Positions 1 to 8,255 of a stretch of DNA of 32,349 nucleotides are shown in pieces. Numbering within the stretch: position 1 is the first letter of the stretch; every line of letters starts with the position of its first letter. Both the position numbers and the translations under genes were made by a program. This stretch comes from an uncultured Oscillospiraceae bacterium (lineage in GTDB: Bacteria > Bacillota > Clostridia > Oscillospirales > Oscillospiraceae). The DNA lies in the NCBI GenBank assembly GCA_947631395.1, contig CANRLF010000024.1, forward strand, positions 1 to 32,349, written 5' to 3'. Under the pieces are notes generated by a model, which saw nothing but the letters and a program-made list of their open reading frames with translations, was not told the origin of the DNA and searched no databases.

Positions 1-102
1 CGGTAGGGTCGAGGCCGAAGTCTTTGCGCACGCCTACACCCTCGACCCTTCAGTCTCGCTACGCTCGACAGCTCCCCTTACGAAGGGGGAGCTTAAGAGA
101 AC

Positions 103-290
103 AAGGTTGCGCCTTACGGCGCGTATTAAAACCGTGAGGGTTTAGAACCCTCCCCTACGGCAATTTTGGTAAATTTACACAAATAATTGGTAGGGGCGGG
201 TTCCAAACCCGCCCGCTCCCCCGTCCCGCCCGCAGGCGAAAAGGCTCCCCTCTCTGAGGGGAGCTGTCACGAAGTGACTGAGGGGAGTCC
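103..290 (+). repeat. Composite hairpin repeat, copy A
   Basis: Seen directly: this stretch and 32157-32346 share the same modules with only scattered changes. They start at AAGGTTGCGCC and end at GAGGGGAGTCC. Each module is self-complementary. The last module (241-290) has two hairpins; the second has a stem of variable sequence flanked by constant CTGTC and GACTGAGG. The architecture resembles BIME/REP-type intergenic elements. Family membership beyond this window is inferred. Confidence 0.8.
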
Positions 291-304
291 GAACCCCCCC
301 CCAC

Positions 305-336
305 AAAAAACCCCGCCATTAAAATGGCGGGGTTTT
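305..336 (-). terminator. Intrinsic terminator of the leftward degradation operon
   Basis: Arms at 307-320 and 323-336 form a perfect 14-bp stem (AAAACCCCGCCATT) with a 2-nt centre. Read leftwards it ends in a T run at 310-305. It lies 26 nt beyond the stop of the GH105 gene, so it should end the long leftward transcript. Confidence 0.85.
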
Positions 337-362
337 CATTTTTCCCAAAAGCTATCAAACCA

Positions 363-1409
363 TCACAGCGAATTTGCTCCCTCAGACTGGTCATATCCAA
401 CAACCCCCGCCAAAAACGCCAGCACAAGCCCCTGTCCCCATCCCTGGATCCAGTCCCGGCTTATGTTGCGGTAGCCCTCCCGGTCCCGCATGACCGCGGT
501 GCCGCCGGACACGTTCATCACCCGTCCGTCCGGGGAGATATTGGCCAGTATCCCCGGAATGGCCCTGTTTATGTACTTTATGTGCAGGGGGTTGCCCTTG
601 GCCACCATGGCCGCGGCGATACCGGCGGAGGCTGACACCTCCTCATAGCTCTCCGGATCGTCAAGTATAGTCCGCCAGAGCCCGTTTTCCGTCTGCAAAA
701 GCTTCAGCGCCGCCAGCTGATCGTTCAGCGACCCCACCACGTCCAGGAACTTCGGATACAGGTACGCCTCCGGCAGCCTCACGCCCACCTGTGACATGGT
801 GTACGCCGCCCACGCGTTGGCCCTGCCCCAATAGAAGCCTGACATGTGGTCCTTCGTTATGTTGTTGTACCCGTGGTAATAAAGTCCCGTGGCGGGATCC
901 TGAAGGTACTTTATGTGCCAGTACCACTGATTTAAGGCGTCGTCGATAAGCTCCTCGTCATGGAGCTCCACGCCCACCCTCAGCATGAAAAACGCCGCCA
1001 TAAACAGCGTGTCGGCCCACGCCTGCTCGGGGAAGTCGTTGTTGGCCGATACCGTGTGCTGAAGCACCCGATCCGCGAATCTCAGGGCCGAATTGCGCAG
1101 ATAGTCTATCTTGCTCATCACCACGTCCAGGTACTTCTTCTCCCCCGTGTGCTGATAGAGGGAAAGACAGCAGTGCCCCATGGAGCAGGTATTCACCGTC
1201 CAGGTGGGAAGGCCCAGCTCAAGATACTCGTCGACCCTGGCCCTCACCGCGTCCAGATACTCCTTCTTCCCCGTGGCCTCATATGCCTCGCAGATGCCGT
1301 AATACGCCACGCCGCAGGGCCAGTCCCAGGTCATATCCATGCGCATGGTGCGGTCCACCACCGCGTCCATCGCCTTCATCACCTGTTCCCTGTCAAAATC
1401 AAGCTTCAT
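363..1409 (-). CDS. Unsaturated rhamnogalacturonyl hydrolase, GH105 (YteR/YesR-like)
   Basis: This enzyme would remove the 4,5-unsaturated galacturonic acid that a rhamnogalacturonan lyase leaves at the non-reducing end of RG-I oligosaccharides. The 348-residue protein has the tryptophan-rich (alpha/alpha)6-barrel pattern of GH88/GH105. The WADTLFM motif supplies D133, the likely counterpart of the catalytic Asp of YteR, and a GFYWGRANAW motif spans 191-200. The start at 1409 is chosen because GAGGAGGGTGAAG precedes it; the open frame extends further upstream but that part overlaps the mutarotase gene. There is no signal peptide, so it should act in the cytoplasm. It is the last gene of the operon, 11 nt after the rhamnose mutarotase. 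The PL11 lyase upstream would make its substrate. GH88 is the alternative family. Confidence 0.9.
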   Translation of the reverse strand: MKLDFDREQVMKAMDAVVDRTMRMDMTWDWPCGVAYYGICEAYEATGKKEYLDAVRARVDEYLELGLPTWTVNTCSMGHCCLSLYQHTGEKKYLDVVMSKIDYLRNSALRFADRVLQHTVSANNDFPEQAWADTLFMAAFFMLRVGVELHDEELIDDALNQWYWHIKYLQDPATGLYYHGYNNITKDHMSGFYWGRANAWAAYTMSQVGVRLPEAYLYPKFLDVVGSLNDQLAALKLLQTENGLWRTILDDPESYEEVSASAGIAAAMVAKGNPLHIKYINRAIPGILANISPDGRVMNVSGGTAVMRDREGYRNISRDWIQGWGQGLVLAFLAGVVGYDQSEGANSL

Positions 1410-1420
1410 CTTCACCCTCC

Positions 1421-1738
1421 TCAGTCCAGCCTGAACACCGGCTCCAGCTTCGGCTGAGCCCCGGTGACCGGGTCCATCTCCAGCTCTAAGATGTCCCGCA
1501 TGTACTCGTTCCACTTGTCCACGATTGGGCTCTGGGCCTGGGTCTTTTCCGCGAACTCAATGCCCTTCTCGCACTCGTAGTAGCCGAAAAGCTCCTCGCC
1601 GTTGGCGAAAATGGTGTAGTTGCAAATCCCGGCGGATTTCAGCACCTCCACCATCCCCGGCCAGATCTCGTTGTGGCGGCGGATATACTCGGCCTTACAG
1701 CCCGGCTTTATCCGCCCCTTCCACGCCATGCGCTCCAT
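1421..1738 (-). CDS. rhaM: L-rhamnose mutarotase
   Basis: It interconverts the alpha and beta anomers of L-rhamnose, so that sugar released by glycosidases or the phosphorylase meets the anomer preference of rhamnose isomerase. The 105 residues match the family's usual length. The diagnostic N-terminal pattern is intact: PGCKAEYIRRHNEIWP carries Y18 and H22, and Y41 follows in NYTIF; these correspond to active-site residues of E. coli RhaM (YiiL). The start at 1738 has an AAGGAGGAATTTAT site. It sits within the degradation operon rather than with rhaBAD, between a small hypothetical gene (24-nt gap) and the GH105 gene. This ties the pectin enzymes to rhamnose use. Confidence 0.93.
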   Translation of the reverse strand: MERMAWKGRIKPGCKAEYIRRHNEIWPGMVEVLKSAGICNYTIFANGEELFGYYECEKGIEFAEKTQAQSPIVDKWNEYMRDILELEMDPVTGAQPKLEPVFRLD

Positions 1739-1762
1739 ATAAATTCCTCCTTATTGTTATTT

Positions 1763-2113
1763 TTATGGTCCGAAAATCCAAAAATGAGCATTCCCGCCGT
1801 TACCGGCCCTGAGCCACTTATCGACGTTTGCGAAAAAATCGTCCAGCGTCAGGTCCCGCTCCGGGTCCATGGCGGCAAGGGCGCGTATCCTCTCCCACTC
1901 GTCCACCGTCACCCTGTTCGGCCCGTACCCGTCAAATTCCGGCAGGACCTTGAGTATGTACGGCATTAAAATGTCTATGCTGTTCTCCTGGATGCCCCAG
2001 TTTAGATAAAACGAGCTCTCGGCCCAGTATTTTTCCCGGTCGCCGTTTTCGGCATAGGAAAATTCGTATACGCACGAGTCCTCGATCTCGTCATATGCCA
2101 GCATCCTTATCAC
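1763..2113 (-). CDS. Hypothetical small acidic protein
   Basis: I do not recognise this 116-residue protein. It is rich in Asp, Glu and aromatic residues, has no membrane segment or signal peptide, and ends in WIFGP. The first part contains SSFYLNWGIQENSIDILMPYILKVLPEF and the second VDEWERIRALA and LTLDDFFANVDKWL. This suggests a small, mainly helical cytoplasmic protein. The GTG at 2113 is preferred because GGGGAG lies about 10 nt upstream; an in-frame ATG at 2104 is possible but its AAGG is too close. It follows the DUF6171 gene by 3 nt and is probably translationally coupled to it. Its place in a carbohydrate operon suggests an accessory role, but no function is assigned. Confidence 0.7.
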   Translation of the reverse strand: MIRMLAYDEIEDSCVYEFSYAENGDREKYWAESSFYLNWGIQENSIDILMPYILKVLPEFDGYGPNRVTVDEWERIRALAAMDPERDLTLDDFFANVDKWLRAGNGGNAHFWIFGP

Positions 2114-2116
2114 CGC

Positions 2117-2368
2117 TCACCAGCTCCCCATCGGGCAATGTATGTCCCTCTTCGCCGCCCGAAACTCCACAAAGCACCCGCACTGCATACAGGTGGCGTT
2201 TTGGAGATACCGGCAGGAGCGGCACATATCAAGCCGCCCTTCAAATTCCCCGTCCGCCGTCCTTACCTCCTCCGGAAGCTCCGCCCGGTAGGTCCTCACG
2301 GCCTCGTAAAGCTCCTTCCCCTCCGCAAGCTCCCGAAGGAGGCACCGGCGGCATTTCGTCTCACTCAC
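2117..2368 (-). CDS. Cysteine-rich small protein, DUF6171-like
   Basis: This 83-residue protein carries eight or so cysteines in CxxC-type pairs: KCRRC near the start, CRSC mid-way, CMQCGC after it, and a last Cys in HCPMGSW. The spacing, together with [10 protein letters not shown], resembles the clostridial DUF6171 family as I remember it. The arrangement suggests a metal-bound, probably zinc-binding, fold; that is inference. Translation appears to start at a GTG (2368) that overlaps the end of the GH51 gene by 8 nt, so coupling to the upstream gene is likely. The ribosome binding site is weak. Its role in a pectin operon is unknown. Confidence 0.75.
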   Translation of the reverse strand: MSETKCRRCLLRELAEGKELYEAVRTYRAELPEEVRTADGEFEGRLDMCRSCRYLQNATCMQCGCFVEFRAAKRDIHCPMGSW

Positions 2369-3842
2369 GGTCTATTGTTATGGCCGCCACCGACGAGGCC
2401 GGGAGCGTCGCCGTAAAGCTCCTGTCCCCCGTCTCGATGTCCCGCATTTCGGCGGGCCTTACGGCATCGGGCCTGTCAAACGTGTTGTGCTCCCCCGGCT
2501 TTCCGGAGAGAACCGTACCGGTGACCTTAGTGCCCTTCTTCACGCCGTCCATCATAACCTCAATATTGGCGCTGTCGGTGTCCGAAAGGTTCACCACGGT
2601 GAGGAGCACCTTCCCGTCGCTTCCCTCGCTGGCGGAAACATGTATATCCGGTACCTGCCACTCCCCGCAGGAGATGAGCTTCGTCTCGGCGTATGTCTCC
2701 ACCTGCCTCGCCCCCTGGTGGTGCTTGTACATGTCAAACACGTGGTACGTTGGCGTCAGGAGCATCTTTTGCCCCTCCGTCAGCACCATCGCCTGGAGCA
2801 CATTCACCGTCTGGGCGATATTCGCCATCACCACCGTGTCGCAGTGGTTATTGAATATGTTGAGGTTTATCCCGGCCACCAGCGCGTCCCGCATGGAGTT
2901 TTGCTGATAGAGGAACCCCGGATTTGTCCCCGGCTCCACGTCGTACCAGGTGCCCCACTCGTCTACCACCAGTCCCAGCCGCCCCGTTGGATCGGCCTTG
3001 CGCAGTATCCGCCCGTGCTCCGTGACCAGCTCCTTCATTCTCAGGGTCTTTTGCAGTACGGCGAAATACTCCTCCCTCGAAAATCCCGTGGCCGCGCCCT
3101 TGTGCTGCCAGTCGTCGTTTGGAAGCGTGTAGTAGTGAAGGCTCAACGCGTCTATGGTGTGCCCCGCCGTCTCCGCCACCTTCCGTGTCCACTCGTAATC
3201 CGCCACATTGGCCCCGGAGGCGATCTTATATATGTGGTGGTCCGAATAGTCCCTCAGATACGTGGCGTACTGCCTGCAAAGGTCCGCGTAATACTCCGGC
3301 CTCATGTTGCCGCCACAGCCCCAGGCCTCGTTGCCGATGCCCCAGTACTTCACGTTGAAGGGCTCTTTTTGCCCGTTTTCCCGCCTGAGGTCCGCCATGG
3401 GCGACACCCCCGGCATGTTGCAGTACTCCACCCAGTCCGAAAACTCCTGCACCGTGCCGGAGCCCACGTTTCCCGAGAAATACGCCTGACAGCCCAGCTG
3501 ACGGCAGAGCTCCATGAACTCATGGGTGCCGAACCTGTTGTCCTCCGTGACCCCGCCCCAGTTCGTGTTGACGATGGTCTTTCGCTGAGAGACCGGCCCC
3601 ACGCCGTCACGCCAGTGGTAGGTGTCGGCAAAGCACCCCCCGGGCCAGCGAAGGACGGGGATATTGAGCTTTTTGAGGGCCCCGACCACGTCGGACCTGA
3701 GCCCCTTTTCGTTGGGTATTGGGCTATCCTCGCCCACCCATAGCCCCTCGTAAATACACCTTCCCAGGTGCTCCGCGAAATGCCCGTATATGTTTGGATT
3801 TATCGTCCCGGCTGACCGGTTGGGGTTTATGACAATACGCAT
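2361..3842 (-). CDS. Alpha-L-arabinofuranosidase, GH51
   Basis: It releases terminal alpha-L-arabinofuranose from arabinan or arabinogalactan side chains. The 493 residues are typical of cytoplasmic bacterial GH51 enzymes. The N-terminus ([24 protein letters not shown]) and the [13 protein letters not shown] block are diagnostic. [12 protein letters not shown] holds the acid/base E172 and [10 protein letters not shown] the nucleophile E295. The TIM barrel is followed by a C-terminal beta domain to the end. AAGGAGATTTCT supports the start. There is no signal peptide. It lies 10 nt after the GH112 gene, and side-chain arabinose would have to be removed before the backbone enzymes and the phosphorylase can act. 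No arabinose catabolic genes are seen in the window. Confidence 0.93.
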   Translation of the reverse strand: MRIVINPNRSAGTINPNIYGHFAEHLGRCIYEGLWVGEDSPIPNEKGLRSDVVGALKKLNIPVLRWPGGCFADTYHWRDGVGPVSQRKTIVNTNWGGVTEDNRFGTHEFMELCRQLGCQAYFSGNVGSGTVQEFSDWVEYCNMPGVSPMADLRRENGQKEPFNVKYWGIGNEAWGCGGNMRPEYYADLCRQYATYLRDYSDHHIYKIASGANVADYEWTRKVAETAGHTIDALSLHYYTLPNDDWQHKGAATGFSREEYFAVLQKTLRMKELVTEHGRILRKADPTGRLGLVVDEWGTWYDVEPGTNPGFLYQQNSMRDALVAGINLNIFNNHCDTVVMANIAQTVNVLQAMVLTEGQKMLLTPTYHVFDMYKHHQGARQVETYAETKLISCGEWQVPDIHVSASEGSDGKVLLTVVNLSDTDSANIEVMMDGVKKGTKVTGTVLSGKPGEHNTFDRPDAVRPAEMRDIETGDRSFTATLPASSVAAITIDRE

Positions 3843-3852
3843 AGAAATCTCC

Positions 3853-6000
3853 TTATATCTTCTCTATCACCGAGCCGCAGGGCGGAAGCTCAACTGTCCG
3901 CGCCCCGCCGGGAGTGGATACCCTGACGGTCCTGCTCTCTGAAGAGTTATTTATGACCACCAGCTCCCCGCTTTCCGGGAACCACGCGCACTCCGCCTCC
4001 GGCGTGTCCGTGAGCCAGCTCTGCTCAAGCCCCCGGCCGCTGGCCCAGAGCATGAGGTTTAATAGCATCCTCGTGTTCTCCGGCCTCACCTGGAAGCTCG
4101 ACATATATATCCCGCTCCCGGCCCCCAGCTTATGGGCCGTTACGGTTGGAAGTCCGTTCTCCGCGGCCAGCACCCTCGTCTCGCCGTCTGTCAGATACAC
4201 ATCCTCAAGTCCCCGGACGCCCGCGCCCTGTGGGATGAGCCCCGGAACGGCCTCCACGTCGAAGGTATATTTCCCGTGGCACACCCTGGCGCCTGTGTCC
4301 CTGTCCACGCCCAGGACGTCCCGGAGCCTGAAATAGCCCCAGCCTCCCGGCGCCGCGCTTGGCTCGCCCACGCCCAGGAATACGCCGCCCTTCATTACCC
4401 ACTTCGTCACCGCGGCTATAAGCTCCGGGTCCTTCCAAACGTCCCCGCCGCTCCAGGCACTGCCCGCCCGGCCGGCGTTTATGACCACGTCCACGCCCTC
4501 AAGCCCGCCGTTCACCGCGTCCTTGAAGTCCATGAACTTGACCTCCACCGGAAGGCCCGATAGGGCCTCGTCTATGTGTATAAGGTCGTGCATGTACGTC
4601 TCGTGGAAGTGTCCCGACAGCGTCCACGGCCGCAGGGCCCCCCAGGAGTGCATCACCGCCACCCTTAGCGGCAGTACCGCCGGAGCTCCGCCCTCGTGGA
4701 GCCTCCTGATCGCCCGGAACTCGTCGGAGATCTCGGCTATATAGTCCACGAAATCCGGGAACCCCTCCAAAAGGTGAATATACCCTCCAAGTCCTATGCG
4801 GTCTATCTTCGCCCTCAAGAGCGCCCTTCGCACGTTGACCCAGTACTGCTTGGCGTCCCTCGTCGGGTCGCCCCCCTCCATAAAGGTCGGCGCTCCCCCA
4901 AGGCCCACCGGGAAGAGATACGGATGGAGCCTCAGCTCATGGGTCCCCGCCGGCACCCCGGCGCAAAGCCTTGCCTCGTAGCCGGAGAACACGCACTTTA
5001 TTATGCCGTCAAACCCAAACTCCGGGAAATGCTTCCCGTAGGGCTCCACGCCCACCCAGCTGTCGTCGTAGAAAACATAGGCTTTCTTCCCGTACCTGTG
5101 CACCAGGTCCACAAGCTCCCGTCCGAAGGACGCCACGTACTTCTGCGTAAACTCCATGTAGTCCCGCTTGTGCTCCGTCGGCGGCATATGGGTCACCTGA
5201 AGATCCCCGCGGTTTATGAAGTCCTCGGCGGTGAGGGCGTAGCCGTACTCCTTTTCAAAGTCCTCCAACGCCTTCTCGCTGACGGTGAAGTCATAGCTCC
5301 CCCAGTCGGTAAATAGCGTCCTGTCCCGCTCGTGGCTTCCCCATATCCACACGAAGTTATAGAACATGCTGGTAAAGCGCACAACCGTCGTGTCCGGGTG
5401 CTCCTTGCACCATCTGTCAAGGTAGTTATATAGATACTCCCTGGCCACCGGGAGCCTCGGGTCAATGGGCATCAGATGCTCGCTCGTCCAGGAGTTCGTC
5501 ACATGGTTATACATGTTTATCTCCTCCCAGATGCGGTAGGCCATGAAGCTCACGGTGTAGCCGTGATAGGGAACCGGCTTTTTAACGGTGACGACGCCCT
5601 TTTCATAGCTCCACCCGCTCTTTTCAAGCATCTCCCCCGCCGTCCTGTCCCAGACCTGCCAGTAGCCCATGGCCTTTTTAGAGTCGTTGACCCTGAACTG
5701 CTCGGCGAAAAATCCGGCCATAAGGTCGATTTTCAGCTCCCCCTCCCCCGCGACCTGGGGCTCGGTGGACAGAAACGTCTGCTGAAGGCACTCCGGGTGC
5801 TGTCGCCCGAACTCGTTGTGCTCCCTTATGATGCAGATGGTGGAATAGACGCCGTACCCGGCGTTTATTATCTCGTCGGATAGCTTGGTCCCGTCGCTGT
5901 CCCGGACCACGTCCGCCCCCCATCTCTCCGCCAGCTCCAGCGTGAGCTTCTCGTATCCGGCCTCGCCGGGCATTGTAAATCCGCCTTTTGTGTGCTCCAT
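3853..6000 (-). CDS. GH112 phosphorylase, probably D-galactosyl-beta-1,4-L-rhamnose phosphorylase
   Basis: GH112 enzymes cleave beta-galactosides with phosphate, giving galactose 1-phosphate and the second sugar. Known activities are galacto-N-biose/lacto-N-biose phosphorylase and D-galactosyl-1,4-L-rhamnose phosphorylase. The 715-residue protein has the family start (GGFTMP...[17 protein letters not shown]) and the [16 protein letters not shown] block. D313 in that block aligns by motif with the general acid D313 of the bifidobacterial enzyme. The C-terminal third holds the glutamine-amidotransferase-like and beta domains. The neighbours all concern rhamnose and RG-I, so the Gal-Rha specificity is inferred: this disaccharide arises where galactan side chains join rhamnose. 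The start at 6000 follows AAAGGGGATAAACA; a second ATG at 5973 is also possible. There is no signal peptide. Confidence 0.9.
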   Translation of the reverse strand: MEHTKGGFTMPGEAGYEKLTLELAERWGADVVRDSDGTKLSDEIINAGYGVYSTICIIREHNEFGRQHPECLQQTFLSTEPQVAGEGELKIDLMAGFFAEQFRVNDSKKAMGYWQVWDRTAGEMLEKSGWSYEKGVVTVKKPVPYHGYTVSFMAYRIWEEINMYNHVTNSWTSEHLMPIDPRLPVAREYLYNYLDRWCKEHPDTTVVRFTSMFYNFVWIWGSHERDRTLFTDWGSYDFTVSEKALEDFEKEYGYALTAEDFINRGDLQVTHMPPTEHKRDYMEFTQKYVASFGRELVDLVHRYGKKAYVFYDDSWVGVEPYGKHFPEFGFDGIIKCVFSGYEARLCAGVPAGTHELRLHPYLFPVGLGGAPTFMEGGDPTRDAKQYWVNVRRALLRAKIDRIGLGGYIHLLEGFPDFVDYIAEISDEFRAIRRLHEGGAPAVLPLRVAVMHSWGALRPWTLSGHFHETYMHDLIHIDEALSGLPVEVKFMDFKDAVNGGLEGVDVVINAGRAGSAWSGGDVWKDPELIAAVTKWVMKGGVFLGVGEPSAAPGGWGYFRLRDVLGVDRDTGARVCHGKYTFDVEAVPGLIPQGAGVRGLEDVYLTDGETRVLAAENGLPTVTAHKLGAGSGIYMSSFQVRPENTRMLLNLMLWASGRGLEQSWLTDTPEAECAWFPESGELVVINNSSESRTVRVSTPGGARTVELPPCGSVIEKI

Positions 6001-6023
6001 TGTTTATCCCCTTTCCGCGTATC

Positions 6024-6040
6024 CCCGGGCGTTGCCCGGG
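6024..6040. other. Intergenic hairpin between CE12 and GH112 genes
   Basis: CCCGGGC at 6024-6030 and GCCCGGG at 6034-6040 enclose a 3-nt loop in the 59-nt gap. There is no T run, so a full terminator is unlikely. It may slow transcription or protect the upstream mRNA part. Confidence 0.5.
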
Positions 6041-6059
6041 TTTGATTTCCGTCTTGCGC

Positions 6060-7388
6060 TTATGTTATGGGCCACGGCGCCCCGGGTATCATGCCGTAGT
6101 CCACCAGCGGCGGACTCTCCGGCGGAATTTCCATCCCCTCCGGTATCTCCTCCTCCGGCGGCCTCTTCAGCCCCTCCAGCGGCGGCCGCACGGGCCAGGG
6201 CTCAACATTTTCGCCCTTAATGACCCCGAGCCTTACAAGCTCCGCCGCCACAAAGCCCGCGATCATGTGCGCTCCGAAGTCGTTGGGGTGTGTGTAGTCG
6301 CACGGGTGGAACCAGGGCTTTGCCCCCTCCATCCCGGCATCCAGTATGGCGGCCTTCATCTTACCGTGAAGGTCGCATACCTTCACGCGCTCCCTCTCCC
6401 CTATCCTCTTTACCGCCTCGGCGTAGGGAAACAGCATGTCGTTATACTTTTTCTCGCTTGCCCACGTGTTCCTCGCAAGGCTCGTCACAAGTATGGGCTC
6501 CGCCCCCGCCTCCCGAAGCTCACGGATAAATCTCAAAAGATTTTCCGTATACCCCGTGTCCGCGGCCAGGTGCAGTCTCTTCTGGTCGTTGTGGCCGAAC
6601 TGTATTAGCACCTTGTCCCCGGGCCTTACCTGCTCCAGCATAAGCTCATAGTGGCCCATGTCCCTGAACGTCTCCGTGGACAGCCCCGAGTGGGCGTGGT
6701 TTGAGATAAGATACTCCGTCCCCACATAGAGCTGCAGCGCCTGTCCCCACCCGGCGTAATTCACCCCCGGGGCGTAGGGCGTCACCGCCGGCTGATCCGT
6801 CACGGTGGAATCGCCCATGAGGAACATAGCGGGCCCGTCATATTTATCGATCTTTATATCCGCGAGCCCCGCGCCCACAAGGCACAGGTCCACGGCCCTG
6901 CACTCGCGCCTTCCCAGGTCCCCCGCGGCGGCGTCCCCGCCGCCCACGGCGATTATGGGAGCAACATCGCAAAGCACCCGGACCGACCGTCTCTCCCCGG
7001 CCCTCAGCTTGCCCATCCACGCAATGTGCCGGCGGCCTGTGAACACGACGGCCCTCTCCGTGTCCTCCCGGGCGGTCAGCGTCGCCGTCACCTCATAATG
7101 TCCCGACTCCACGTCGGCCTTGAACCACAGCGGAAGCTCCCGCCCCTCCAGGTCCTCGGCTCTCGCGTCCTTCCCCGGCACGGCGTACACCGCCCCGTCG
7201 GCGCTCTTAACCCGCGTGAGCTCCCGGCCCTCGTACCACCATACCGGCGTAAAGCCCGAGTTTACCTCCGGGACCTTCAGCTCCGGATACGCCCCGATCT
7301 CCCGCTCCGTCACAAATCCACAGCCGCCCGGGGCGTACATTTTAACGCCGAAAGCCGAAATATCCGCGTAAAAAGGTATGTTCACCAT
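6060..7388 (-). CDS. Rhamnogalacturonan acetylesterase, CE12 (SGNH hydrolase)
   Basis: It probably removes O-acetyl groups from RG-I galacturonic acid. Residues 1-180 form a beta-rich domain with no catalytic motif, perhaps a jelly roll. From 185 onward the SGNH esterase is complete: MGDSTVTD with nucleophile S194, AHSG with G235, FGHND with N267, and DYTHPND with the D364/H367 dyad. This matches rhamnogalacturonan acetylesterase (YesT/YesY, RgaE). A proline-rich tail spans about 398-442. The start has GAGGATAAAAGT upstream and lies 10 nt after the deacetylase gene. It has no signal peptide. A second CE12 domain is fused to the PL11 lyase in this operon, so the locus devotes two esterases to acetylated RG-I. 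Confidence 0.88.
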   Translation of the reverse strand: MVNIPFYADISAFGVKMYAPGGCGFVTEREIGAYPELKVPEVNSGFTPVWWYEGRELTRVKSADGAVYAVPGKDARAEDLEGRELPLWFKADVESGHYEVTATLTAREDTERAVVFTGRRHIAWMGKLRAGERRSVRVLCDVAPIIAVGGGDAAAGDLGRRECRAVDLCLVGAGLADIKIDKYDGPAMFLMGDSTVTDQPAVTPYAPGVNYAGWGQALQLYVGTEYLISNHAHSGLSTETFRDMGHYELMLEQVRPGDKVLIQFGHNDQKRLHLAADTGYTENLLRFIRELREAGAEPILVTSLARNTWASEKKYNDMLFPYAEAVKRIGERERVKVCDLHGKMKAAILDAGMEGAKPWFHPCDYTHPNDFGAHMIAGFVAAELVRLGVIKGENVEPWPVRPPLEGLKRPPEEEIPEGMEIPPESPPLVDYGMIPGAPWPIT

Positions 7389-7398
7389 ACTTTTATCC

Positions 7399-8211
7399 TC
7401 AGAATACTACCTTCGCCCCGCCGGGCACCTCGTACTTCTTCCCGTCCACCTCAAGCCACACTGCCATTGCGTTGGGGTTATACACCATATCCCCGGCGGC
7501 GGTGAACTGGAGCCTCGCGGCGGCCTCCATGTAGTCCACGATCTCGATATTCGTGGCGTACCATATGTCCTCCTTGCCGGACATCATGGCGCAGAACTCC
7601 TCCATCACGTCCCAGTTGTCGTAGATGGGGAACTCAAAGCTGTGTCCCCAGACGTACATCATATAGAGGTACTGGGTCTTGTGCATGTCCAAAAATTTCT
7701 TACCCTTTTCGATGAGCCCCTGATTGTGGTGGCATGTGCCCCTCCACTCAAGGAAGTCCTCCGGCATACCGTAGTCCCCCGTGGTGGGCACCACCCTGGC
7801 GTACTTTATGCCCAGGGCCGGCAGGAGCGTCATTATCTCCTTTGAGTATGACCCGTTGGGATACGCAAGCCCCCGGACGGGCTCGCCCAAAATATTCTCA
7901 AGCTCATACCTGTCCTGGAGCACCTGCCTTGCCACCTGCTCCAATGGGGCCCGGCTTATGGTCGGGTGTGTGTATGTGTGGCAGGCGATCTCGTGCCCGG
8001 CATACAGGCTCTTATACTCGCTGACCGGCACCCTCTGGGGGTCCGAGGCCCTCCCGGAATTTAAGTTGAAGGTGCCCTTTATGCCGTTTTTGTTAAAGAT
8101 GTCCACAAGCCTGCGGTCCTCCTCCCGCCCGTCGTCATAGCTCATGGTCAATACCTTGTGCTTCCCACCCGGAAAGCAGGTGTAGATGTTATGTAACGCC
8201 GGAGAAAGCAT
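7399..8211 (-). CDS. CE4-like polysaccharide deacetylase family protein
   Basis: The 270-residue protein has the NodB-type motifs. LTMSYDDGRE provides D26 and D27, and ACHTYTHPT provides H78 and H82 of the HxxxH metal site. The third motif reads LAYPNGSY, lacking the Arg of the classical RxPYG pattern, and a later VWGHSFEF may carry the last His. A metal-dependent deacetylase acting on acetylated sugars is likely; the exact substrate is not shown. The start at 8211 is set by GGGAGGTATAAAT, although the frame stays open to 8259. There is no signal peptide, unlike peptidoglycan or chitin deacetylases of this fold. It sits between the PL11-CE12 fusion and the second CE12, which points to acetylated pectin oligosaccharides. 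Confidence 0.85.
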   Translation of the reverse strand: MLSPALHNIYTCFPGGKHKVLTMSYDDGREEDRRLVDIFNKNGIKGTFNLNSGRASDPQRVPVSEYKSLYAGHEIACHTYTHPTISRAPLEQVARQVLQDRYELENILGEPVRGLAYPNGSYSKEIMTLLPALGIKYARVVPTTGDYGMPEDFLEWRGTCHHNQGLIEKGKKFLDMHKTQYLYMMYVWGHSFEFPIYDNWDVMEEFCAMMSGKEDIWYATNIEIVDYMEAAARLQFTAAGDMVYNPNAMAVWLEVDGKKYEVPGGAKVVF

Positions 8212-8255
8212 ATTTATACCTCCCAAACAGTGAAATTTATAGATTTTGCACGGCC

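Larger units (their letters stand above)
1..362. repeat. Gene-free left end made of hairpin repeats
   Basis: No credible gene is seen here. About 41-96 holds a hairpin repeat in inverted orientation, matching the copy near 29257-29312. From 103 to 290 lies a composite of short inverted repeats (a GCGCC/GGCGC hairpin, a GAGGGTTT/AACCCTC hairpin, a GGGCGGG/CCCGCCC hairpin, then a double hairpin). The same modules recur in the same order and orientation at 32157-32346. The remainder up to 362 holds the terminator of the leftward operon. Confidence 0.8.

Noticed and set aside
155-474. Short open frames in the left-end repeats
   Set aside because: They translate the hairpin repeats and overlap the GH105 terminator; no start signals are present.
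2487-3743. Long plus-strand open frame of 418 codons across the GH51 gene
   Set aside because: It is antisense to a gene with clear GH51 catalytic motifs, is Val-, His- and Leu-rich without any motif, and has no ribosome binding site. High GC content leaves such frames open.
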